From positions 1-8,324 of the forward strand of contig JAMDEM010000114.1 of assembly GCA_023486985.1 (NCBI GenBank): 8,324 nt of DNA, given 5' to 3'. Below, one piece after another: positions 1-5,343 of this stretch. The notes beneath the pieces were generated by a model. That model was not told the origin of the DNA. It saw only the letters and a program-made list of their open reading frames with translations, and searched no databases. The translations under genes were made by a program, and so were the position numbers. This stretch comes from Bacillota bacterium (lineage in GTDB: Bacteria; Vulcanimicrobiota; JAMDEM01). Within the stretch, counting starts at the first letter, position 1. Each line of letters begins with the position of its first letter.

Positions 1-2
1 TT

Positions 3-419
3 TCCGCCTCATTTTACCGGGGGAGACTGTTTATGGGAGAGGCGTATTTTTACTTAAAGCAGTATAATGAGGCGGAAAGCAATTTTCAGATTTCTTTTAA
101 TAAAGACAGGCAGGATGAACTTCTTTATTACTATCTGTATTATCTTGGAAATATAAATTATTATAAAGGCAATTTTGCCGAAGCCGAGGAGCAGCTCCGG
201 GAGGCGGGAAAACTTTATCCCGGCTTTTCCGAGGCATCTTATTCCCTGGCTCTTATCTGTTTAAAAACCGGCCGTGAGATGGAAGCACTGGAATTTTTCG
301 AGCGTGCAGTGAAAGAAGATCCTGCTATCGGAAAGATGAAGCTTAAGGAATTTGAAGACTATCTTGCCCAGGAAAACCTTCAGGAGGGAAAAATGATTCC
401 TTCTCCCCCAGGTGGATAA
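3..419 (+). CDS. TPR-repeat protein, C-terminal part (5' end outside window)
   Basis: The reading frame is open from the left edge of the window through to the TAA at 417-419. The ATG at 33 is therefore probably internal: codons upstream of it (..FYRGRLF) continue a typical TPR helix A. About three tetratricopeptide repeats are visible, around MGEAYFYLKQYNEAESNF, then GNINYYKGNFAEAEEQLREA, then ASYSLALICLKTGREMEALE, each with the usual Gly/Ala, Tyr and Ala-Glu pattern. TPRs are protein-protein interaction scaffolds; the partner and location cannot be told from this fragment. A short Lys/Glu-rich tail follows the last repeat and ends in SPPGG. The last codons run into the repeat-rich intergenic region, so the final few residues may come from repeat sequence rather than the ancestral gene. 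Confidence 0.85.
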   Translation, partial: SASFYRGRLFMGEAYFYLKQYNEAESNFQISFNKDRQDELLYYYLYYLGNINYYKGNFAEAEEQLREAGKLYPGFSEASYSLALICLKTGREMEALEFFERAVKEDPAIGKMKLKEFEDYLAQENLQEGKMIPSPPGG

Positions 420-435
420 TGATAGGATGAAGTGT

Positions 436-496
436 CTGGTCGTAGGGATGAGTCGAATACCAGCCCTGAAAGGGTGGTGGGCATTCAGAAAACCAG
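436..496. repeat. short inverted repeats in the gap after the TPR gene
   Basis: This non-coding stretch has CTGGT at 436-440 facing ACCAG at 459-463, with a further ACCAG at 492-496. A small hairpin, CCCT-GAA-AGGG, lies at 464-474 and can be extended by one wobble pair. The sequence around it (cagccctgaaagggtgg) looks like dispersed intergenic repeat material rather than a regulator. No T-tract follows, so it is not a typical terminator. Confidence 0.35.
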
Positions 497-500
497 TAAA

Positions 501-555
501 TTGTAGCGGGAGAGCTTGCTCTCCAGAAAAAGCAAAGCAAGCTTTGCCACTACAA
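501..555. repeat. Two-hairpin palindromic repeat element (REP/MITE-like)
   Basis: Outer arms TTGTAG (501-506) and CTACAA (550-555) enclose two perfect hairpins with the same design, a 7-bp stem and 2-nt loop: GGAGAGC-TT-GCTCTCC at 509-524 and GCAAAGC-AA-GCTTTGC at 532-547. A 7-nt A-rich spacer (525-531) separates them. The whole element is an imperfect palindrome: 24-base half-units match at 19 positions, and four of the five differences form two compensatory pairs that keep each hairpin intact. It ends 10 bases before the Shine-Dalgarno of the next gene. It is likely a dispersed palindromic element; copy number elsewhere in the genome cannot be seen here. Confidence 0.8.
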
Positions 556-565
556 TTATAGAAAT

Positions 566-573
566 AAGGAGGT
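566..573 (+). promoter_or_regulatory. Strong Shine-Dalgarno for the small exported protein
   Basis: AAGGAGGT lies 6 bases before the ATG at 580. It is the strongest ribosome binding site on the plus strand of this window and fixes the start of the downstream gene. Confidence 0.85.
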
Positions 574-579
574 AAAAAC

Positions 580-906
580 ATGAAGAAAATTAATGGTGCT
601 TTGGTGATTGTTGTGTCAATTTCGATAATAGCTTCTTTGCTTCTGCAGGGAATTGCTTTTGCCCAGCTTGTTGTGACTGAGGGAAAGTACAAAGTGTCAA
701 AAGTTGACAAAGGGAAGAGCCGTCTGGAAGTAACAAATACAGATGGCACATCGGGAATAAGCTATGTTCTTGTTGACGGCAGCACGAAAGTCTATAACAA
801 TGGAAGGCAGGTTTCCTGGACTTCAATAAAGGTTGGCACAATAATTACTGTAAAAGGCGGAACAACCTGGGACTTAAAGATAAAGGCAAAAGAAATAAAA
901 TTTTAG
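580..906 (+). CDS. Small exported protein of unknown function, beta-rich domain
   Basis: This 108-residue protein starts with a Lys-Lys n-region, a long hydrophobic stretch (about residues 7-25, GALVIVVSISIIASLLLQGI) and an AFA-Q site that fits signal peptidase I cleavage after residue 28. No lipobox Cys is present. The mature part (~80 residues) alternates short polar and hydrophobic strands: KYKVSKVDKGKSRLEVTN, then ISYVLVDGSTKVYNNGRQV, then SIKVGTIITVKG, ending in IKAKEIKF. A strand, a 'dG-T-vy' turn, 'kvGt-itVkG' and a final 'AkeI' resemble small OB-fold-like secreted domains such as DUF5666, but this is a pattern match by eye. It is probably exported to the periplasm or surface. It stands alone between a repeat element and a gene with its own apparent -10 box. 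Confidence 0.8.
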   Translation: MKKINGALVIVVSISIIASLLLQGIAFAQLVVTEGKYKVSKVDKGKSRLEVTNTDGTSGISYVLVDGSTKVYNNGRQVSWTSIKVGTIITVKGGTTWDLKIKAKEIKF

Positions 907-971
907 TTAAACTATCTTGCCGGCACGGGCAGTAGTTCTTTCGGCGGATTCCTCATCTTCTGATTAATTAT

Positions 972-977
972 TATAAT
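972..977 (+). promoter_or_regulatory. Possible -10 box upstream of the signal-peptidase-like gene
   Basis: TATAAT, a perfect -10 consensus, sits in an A+T-rich stretch (961-983). No good -35 hexamer is found about 17 bases upstream (TTCCTC at 949-954 is poor). If used, transcription would start near 984. The TTG at 981 would then be outside the transcript, favouring a later start for the next gene. Confidence 0.3.
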
Positions 978-980
978 TAA

Positions 981-1514
981 TTGAAAGAAATTTTAAATCG
1001 AGGCGAAGTCACGGTGCTTGCAGTGGAGGAAAACAGAACTCCCCAAAAAAGTTTTTATGAGTTTGACGGCGGCGTAAGAGATGTAATTGAGAAGAATATG
1101 CAGTCTGCCGCCATGATAAGGCTTTGCCAGAACACTCTTCTCCGGGGAGGAAATCTTAAACTCAAAGTTTTTGACAGCGATATGGAGCCTACTTTCAAAA
1201 TAGGAGATATCGTCACCATAAAGCCGGTAAAAATCAATGAATTCAATGTTGGAGATATTGTCTTTTACATAACGGACAATCAAAAGCTGGTTGCTCACAG
1301 GATAATGAAGAAGATGAAATGGGGAACGGAAACTATTTTTATCACAAAAGCTGACACAAAAGAAGAAAACGACCCTCCCGTGCGTCCTTCTCAGGTTATG
1401 GGAAAGGCAATCGAGGTAAAAAGAGAGGGAACTGTGATAAGCCTTGAAAGCTCCATAAAAGAAGAGAGCATAAAAAAAATAAAATCATTCTTCGGCAGTT
1501 TTTTTAACACCTAA
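981..1514 (+). CDS. S24/S26 signal-peptidase-like protein lacking the catalytic Ser
   Basis: Up to 177 residues. Residues ~60-145 match the signal peptidase I/SipW fold in order: LKVFDSDMEPTFKIGDIVTI (the 'G-x-S-M-x-P-T..GD' box), VGDIVFY at 90-96, KLVAHRI at 102-108 with His106 in the general-base position of SipW/ER-type enzymes, and FITKADTKEENDPPV..QVMGK at 120-142. The residue before MEPT, normally the nucleophilic Ser, is Asp67 (Ser66 is one place off). No hydrophobic membrane anchor is visible, unlike usual signal peptidases, so it may be a soluble or inactive relative. The start is uncertain: TTG 981 directly follows an in-frame stop and has no ribosome binding site, whereas GTG 1014 has GAGG at 1000-1003. 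The Lys-rich C-terminus (157-170) ends in an FFGSFF stretch. Confidence 0.7.
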   Translation: MKEILNRGEVTVLAVEENRTPQKSFYEFDGGVRDVIEKNMQSAAMIRLCQNTLLRGGNLKLKVFDSDMEPTFKIGDIVTIKPVKINEFNVGDIVFYITDNQKLVAHRIMKKMKWGTETIFITKADTKEENDPPVRPSQVMGKAIEVKREGTVISLESSIKEESIKKIKSFFGSFFNT

Positions 1515-1544
1515 CTGTATAAAAGATGCGCAGGGTTTTGGTGT

Positions 1545-1586
1545 CCCCCAATCGAAAGATAATAGGAAGATTGGGGGTATTTTTTT
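1545..1586 (+). terminator. Hairpin plus T-tract running into the ackA start (terminator or attenuator)
   Basis: A perfect 9-bp stem, CCCCCAATC (1545-1553) with GATTGGGGG (1569-1577), has a 15-nt loop and is followed by TA and seven T (1580-1586), the form of an intrinsic terminator. It lies 31 bases after the signal-peptidase-like gene and could end that transcript. However, the TTG start of ackA (1585-1587) lies within the T-run, and the only ribosome-binding-like bases (GGGGGT, 1573-1578) are the 3' arm of the stem. The same structure could therefore hide the ackA ribosome site or attenuate it. Confidence 0.75.
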
Positions 1587-2964
1587 GAATATTCTGGTTT
1601 TAAACTGCGGAAGTTCCTCGGTTAAATTTCAGCTTTTCAACATGGACAATGAGGAAGTTCTGGCTTCAGGCATTATTGAAAAAATAGGCACTGCCAGCGC
1701 CATATTAAGATATAAGCCCGCAGGCAAAAACGAAATCAAGGAAGTTCAGGAGATTCTTAATCATGAACGTGCCCTGGACGTTGTTCTTAACATTCTTCTT
1801 CATCCAAAGCTGGGCGTGATTAAGGATAAGAAAGATATAGACGGCATAGGACACAGGCTGGTGCACGGCGGCGAGAGGTTTTCCGGCTCGGTCTTTATAA
1901 CCGATGAAGTAATCAAAGGCATTACCGAATGTATTGAATTTGCCCCCCTTCATAATCCACATAATCTTAAAGGAATAGAGGTTTGCAGCAATCTTCTTCC
2001 CGATACGCCGCAGGCTGGAGTTTTTGATACGGCTTTTCATCACAAAATGCCCTCCAAGTCCTACATTTACGGACTTCCCTATGCTCTTTACACAAAGCTG
2101 GGAATAAGGAGATACGGGTTTCACGGCACCTCGCATTATTATGTATCACGAAAAGCGGCTGAAATTTTGAAAAAGCCCGTTGAAAAACTTAAAATTATCA
2201 CCTGCCATCTTGGAAACGGCTGCTCCATGGCTGCAATTAAAAACGGTGTATCTATTGATACTACTATGGGTTTCACTCCCCTGGAAGGGCTGATAATGGG
2301 AACAAGATGCGGAGATATTGACCCGGCTCTTGTTCTTTATATTATGGAAAAAGAGCGGCTCAGCCCGAACGAGATGTCTGATCTTATGAATAAATACAGC
2401 GGACTTAAGGGAATCAGCGAAACCACTAATGATATGAGAGAGATACAGGAGGATGCAGAGGCGGGCAGCGAAAGACACAAGCTTGCGTTAGAGATATTCT
2501 GCCATAAGGTAAAAAAATACATCGGCGCTTATTCGGCTGAGATGGGCGGAGTTGATGCAGTAGTTTTTACCGGCGGCATAGGAGAAAATTCGGCTTTGGT
2601 AAGAAAGTTTTCCACCGAAGGCCTTGAATTCATGGGTATACAGATTGACGAAGGCAAAAACAGCGGAAAGGATACTGCAATAGGCACAGGTGGGGTAGCT
2701 GTTCTTGTAATTCCCACCAATGAAGAGCTTGTTATTGCAAGGGAAACAGTAAAAGTAATTGAAAAGTTAAGAGAAAAAGAACTTGAAGCCGAGGTTTCCG
2801 AATTAAGCAAGGATGAGAAGGCGGAACTGGTGCTTATATGGGCAAAGAATTCAAAGTCCACGGCAAAAGACATTGCAAGGATACTCAGCCAGCGCATATC
2901 CCGTGAGGTTGAGGAAGAGGTTGTGAGAAAAGAACTTACAACCCTAGGGCTGGGAGTAAGATAG
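1585..2964 (+). CDS. ackA: Acetate kinase with C-terminal extension
   Basis: Catalyses acetyl phosphate + ADP <=> acetate + ATP in the cytoplasm, normally paired with phosphotransacetylase (not in this window). The whole enzyme is present: LNCGSSSVKF (6-15, Asn7), GHRLVHGGERF (89-99, Arg91), PLHNP (His123), GVFDTAFH (Asp148), YGFHGTSHYY (His180), CHLGNGCS (207-214), GTRCGDIDPAL (Arg241), VFTGGIGENS (327-336) and PTNEELVIARET (377-388). Numbering matches the Methanosarcina enzyme closely up to His180 and Arg241, so the TTG start is well placed. The kinase ends near residue 395, the usual length of about 400. A further ~65 residues rich in Glu, Lys, Arg and Leu follow, including STAKDIARILSQRISREVEE, possibly a helix-turn-helix-like module. 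The frame into the tail shows no break. The start overlaps a hairpin/T-tract. Confidence 0.97.
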   Translation: MNILVLNCGSSSVKFQLFNMDNEEVLASGIIEKIGTASAILRYKPAGKNEIKEVQEILNHERALDVVLNILLHPKLGVIKDKKDIDGIGHRLVHGGERFSGSVFITDEVIKGITECIEFAPLHNPHNLKGIEVCSNLLPDTPQAGVFDTAFHHKMPSKSYIYGLPYALYTKLGIRRYGFHGTSHYYVSRKAAEILKKPVEKLKIITCHLGNGCSMAAIKNGVSIDTTMGFTPLEGLIMGTRCGDIDPALVLYIMEKERLSPNEMSDLMNKYSGLKGISETTNDMREIQEDAEAGSERHKLALEIFCHKVKKYIGAYSAEMGGVDAVVFTGGIGENSALVRKFSTEGLEFMGIQIDEGKNSGKDTAIGTGGVAVLVIPTNEELVIARETVKVIEKLREKELEAEVSELSKDEKAELVLIWAKNSKSTAKDIARILSQRISREVEEEVVRKELTTLGLGVR

Positions 2965-2971
2965 CAAAATA

Positions 2972-2980
2972 TGATATAAT
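2972..2980 (+). promoter_or_regulatory. Extended -10 promoter candidate after ackA
   Basis: TGATATAAT fits an extended -10 box (TG-n-TATAAT), 8 bases after the ackA stop. No convincing -35 is seen, as is common for extended -10 promoters. It could drive the three-gene unit beginning near 3164 through a ~200-base leader containing the repeat hairpins, or a short non-coding RNA. Confidence 0.4.
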
Positions 2981-3063
2981 TTCATTTGAAATAAGGGCAA
3001 TCAAAAAGCAAGGTTGCCATGGCTGCCAGCACGGCTTTGCACTGACCATAAGATTCATTTGCC

Positions 3064-3156
3064 ATTGCGAGGAACAAAGTCGGGTACTCGCCGCAAAGCG
3101 GTGGGTGAGCAATCTCTCTCCCCGCCGGGAGAGTAGTGCCCGTTCACCGAATGGGC
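3064..3156. repeat. Cluster of three hairpin repeats between ackA and the next operon
   Basis: ATTGC (3064-3068) and GCAAT (3109-3113) enclose a 9-bp wobble-containing stem around CCGC-AAA-GCGG (3086-3106). A perfect hairpin CTCTCCC-CGCC-GGGAGAG follows at 3116-3133, then GCCCGTTC-ACC-GAATGGGC at 3138-3156 with one G-T pair. The first unit (tgcgagg..aaagtc..gcaatctc) resembles a sequence on the minus strand at 8105-8168, so it is a dispersed family. No T-tract follows any of them, so this is not an ordinary terminator. The rest of the gap (2981-3063) holds only a weak GCAA/TTGC inverted repeat. Confidence 0.7.
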
Positions 3157-3163
3157 TTGCAGG

Positions 3164-3691
3164 GTGAGGGCGGCAAAAAAAGGGAAAGGTGATTTATATG
3201 CCCGGTTTAAAAAAGAAGATGCAGGGTGGGCGCTTACAAGAGTCTGGCTGGATGCCCTTGAGGAGACAGCAAGGGATTTTTACGGAAGGCCCAAGCGCTT
3301 TTGCGTAAGAGCGTACGAACATGCCACGGAAAACTGGCTGAGGATTTTATCCAATGAATACGGAATTCACCATGAGGAGGCAAATACCATCAAGGGGGCT
3401 GTGGAAAGTTATATCAAAGCCGGAGTCAAGGGCGGCTTGTTTGATGACGCATCCCAGTTTGTTTTAAAGGAAATAAACCCCAACAGGCTTGAAATAAAGG
3501 TTCTCTCCTGTCCTTACAAAGAAACCTGTTATGACCTTCTCGAGCAGGGTTATTCAATTAAAGACCTTACCTGCGCCCGGCTGGGCTGCTTCAGGGCGTC
3601 GGTTCTCCTTCTTTCAGGGATTGACTGCGATTATGAGGTAATAGGCGTGCATCTTGAAGAAGGATGTGAGGGCTTCATAGAAAGGAAATAA
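3164..3691 (+). CDS. Cysteine-rich protein of unknown function, first gene of HEAT/beta-CASP operon
   Basis: I do not recognise this protein with confidence. It has 175 residues from GTG 3164, no signal peptide and no membrane segment. The N-terminal half is helical (ALTRVWLDALEETARDFYG, then a Glu/His-rich stretch). The C-terminal half has a cysteine pattern: CPYKETC (116-122), CARLGC (137-142), Cys155 and EEGCEGFI (Cys168). A 'Cys..G..Cys...G...a..l.G......v..GC' spacing recalls the ends of V4R/MetOD1-type ligand domains or ATC-hydrolase-like proteins, and could hold a metal or thiol ligand. The start is doubtful: GTG 3164 lies at the edge of the hairpin repeats without a ribosome site, while a well-placed ATG at 3198 is one base out of frame. 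It overlaps the HEAT gene by one base, so the two are probably translationally coupled. Confidence 0.8.
   Translation: MRAAKKGKGDLYARFKKEDAGWALTRVWLDALEETARDFYGRPKRFCVRAYEHATENWLRILSNEYGIHHEEANTIKGAVESYIKAGVKGGLFDDASQFVLKEINPNRLEIKVLSCPYKETCYDLLEQGYSIKDLTCARLGCFRASVLLLSGIDCDYEVIGVHLEEGCEGFIERK
3187..3215 (+). promoter_or_regulatory. Ribosome site, out-of-frame ATG and A-AAA-AAG slippery run
   Basis: AGGTGAT (3187-3193) is well spaced before ATG 3198, which reads MPGLKK. At 3209-3215 the heptamer A-AAA-AAG lies in the ATG frame. A -1 slip there continues as EDAGWALTRVW, the frame of the downstream gene. An A7 instead of A6 run would also join the frames. Confidence 0.45.
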
Positions 3692-5328
3692 TGCAAGTCC
3701 AGGAACTCATAAAGGATTTACAGACAAGTCTTGACTGGGAAGACAGAAGAAGAGCTGCGAGGCTTCTTGGAAAAATGAAGGAGCCGGAAGCGCTTCTGGC
3801 TCTTGTTTCTGCTCTTGAAGACAAAGATGAAGATGTAAAGCAGGCGGCAATCCTTGCTATTGCCGGTTTCGGCGATGAATCGGCAGTTGATGAAATTTTA
3901 AAACCTAAAATAATCAATTCAGAAAATCCCGACATAAGATGGGCCGCCCATTTTGCCCTTGGCAGGCTTCAGAGGGCTGGAGACTTAAGGATTATTGAAG
4001 AGATGCTAAAATCTGCCGATGACCCCCTCTGGATTATCAGAAATGCATCAACCGATGTTTTAAGACGCCAGATTGACTTGTTAGCCCAAGATTCCTCTCC
4101 GGACAATATAAAAATTCTTTTAAGGATTCTTGCCACATCCGAATATGAAATCCAGGAAAAGGTTATAGGATCCCTGGAAGATATAGGCAAGAAAAATGTC
4201 CATCTTGTAATTGAAGGCCTTCTTTCCATCAGTGATAATGTGAGAGCCGGAACAGCAAAAATTCTTGGCGAGATTGGCGACACTGAGGTAGTTGAGTCCC
4301 TGATGAAGCTTCTTGGAGATGAAAACAGCAAGGTAAGGCTCTTTACCGTTCTGGCTCTGGGCAGGCTTAAAGATGAAAATTCCATTTATCCTCTGATTGA
4401 AAAGCTGAATGACGGGGATAAGAGAGTGCGTAAAGCGGCTATTGATGTTCTGGCTTCTTTTGGCAGGAATGCCACCGCGCCCCTTATCAATTCCCTTAAG
4501 TATGCCCCGGGAAAAGAATTTAAGAAAAATATTATTAAAACACTTGGTAAAATAAAAGATCCCGCATCCTTGTACAATGTCATGCAGGCTCTTTATGACA
4601 GTTTCTCAGTGGTAAGAATGGCCGCCATTGATGCAATAGTAGCCATGGGAGATGAAAAGACGGTTGATAAGCTTATTGAAATTTTAAGTGTTAACAGGGC
4701 TTCCATTGACAACCTGCTGGATGAAGCTCAAAATCATCCCTTTGAACATGTGCGCATAAGAGCTATAAGAGCTCTCGGTGAGTTAAGGGATTCAAGGGCA
4801 GTTGAAGTTTTAAAAAGAATTTTGAGAGAAGAAGAAAATCTTATTATAGTTGAAGAAGTGCAGAATGCTCTTGCCAAGATTGGCCTGGGTTCATGGAGGA
4901 GAAGAGCGGCAGTAACGGCTCTGGGACGAATAGTCAATCTCAAGGCGGTGGAACCATTAATCGAAAGATTAATGGATTACAACAAGGACGTAAGGATTGA
5001 TGCGGCAAGGGCGCTGGGAAGCCTGAAAGATAAAAGAGCGGTTGAGCCGGTCCTGGAATGTCTTGAACATGAAGATTATCTTCTGCGCAAGGAATCCGCC
5101 GTGGTTCTCGGCATTATAGGCACCGGCAATCCAAAAGTCACTGAAGCTCTCATAAGAAGACTTAAGGATGAAAAAGCCGAGGTGAGGGCTGAAGCGGCAA
5201 AAGCCCTGGGCAGGCTTCTTGATTTAAAAGCCAGGGAACCTTTAAAGGAGGCTCTGAATGACAGTTACTGGTCCGTAAGAAGAGACGCAGAAAACGCACT
5301 TAATAATTTAGATGCAGTTAATCAGTAG
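3691..5328 (+). CDS. HEAT-repeat scaffold protein
   Basis: 545 residues built almost wholly from roughly 14-16 HEAT/PBS-lyase-type repeats of ~30 residues. Each has two helices with the pattern 'd..VR..Aa.aLG.igd..av..L...L.d', for example DVKQAAILAIAGFGDESAV (48-66), KVRLFTVLALGRLKDENSI (214-232), DVRIDAARALGSLKDKRAV (433-451) and EVRAEAAKALGRLLDLKAR (497-515). The last repeat ends at the C-terminus (SYWSVRRDAENALNNL). Such solenoids are usually binding scaffolds, and some are phycobilin-lyase-like; without phycobilisome genes a binding role is more likely. There is no signal peptide or membrane segment, so it is probably cytoplasmic. A region near 333-352 (SVNRASIDNLLDEAQNHPF) and another near 396-405 (GLGSWRRR) depart from the repeat rhythm. 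The ATG overlaps the upstream TAA (TAATG), with AGGA 4 bases before it. Confidence 0.93.
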   Translation: MQVQELIKDLQTSLDWEDRRRAARLLGKMKEPEALLALVSALEDKDEDVKQAAILAIAGFGDESAVDEILKPKIINSENPDIRWAAHFALGRLQRAGDLRIIEEMLKSADDPLWIIRNASTDVLRRQIDLLAQDSSPDNIKILLRILATSEYEIQEKVIGSLEDIGKKNVHLVIEGLLSISDNVRAGTAKILGEIGDTEVVESLMKLLGDENSKVRLFTVLALGRLKDENSIYPLIEKLNDGDKRVRKAAIDVLASFGRNATAPLINSLKYAPGKEFKKNIIKTLGKIKDPASLYNVMQALYDSFSVVRMAAIDAIVAMGDEKTVDKLIEILSVNRASIDNLLDEAQNHPFEHVRIRAIRALGELRDSRAVEVLKRILREEENLIIVEEVQNALAKIGLGSWRRRAAVTALGRIVNLKAVEPLIERLMDYNKDVRIDAARALGSLKDKRAVEPVLECLEHEDYLLRKESAVVLGIIGTGNPKVTEALIRRLKDEKAEVRAEAAKALGRLLDLKAREPLKEALNDSYWSVRRDAENALNNLDAVNQ

Positions 5329-5343
5329 AAAGGCGGAAAGCAG

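Noticed and set aside
1..419. ATG at 33 as a true start of the TPR gene
   Set aside because: The frame is open to the window edge and upstream codons complete a TPR helix, so the gene more likely begins outside the window.
261..749. Long open frame on the minus strand across the TPR end and the small exported gene
   Set aside because: It overlaps two better-supported genes, crosses the palindromic repeat, has no ribosome site and resembles no protein family I know.
1705..2136. Minus-strand open frames inside ackA (also 2146-2478 and 2529-2897)
   Set aside because: They mirror the codon bias of a fully conserved acetate kinase on the plus strand and have no family features.
3001..3160. Possible CRISPR array or riboswitch in the ackA downstream gap
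   Set aside because: The hairpins differ from one another, there is no regular repeat-spacer pattern, and no known riboswitch core could be matched by eye.
3969..4385. Minus-strand open frame inside the HEAT gene
   Set aside because: Ser/Arg/Leu-rich shadow of repeated Ala/Glu/Leu codons; the plus strand shows regular HEAT repeats.
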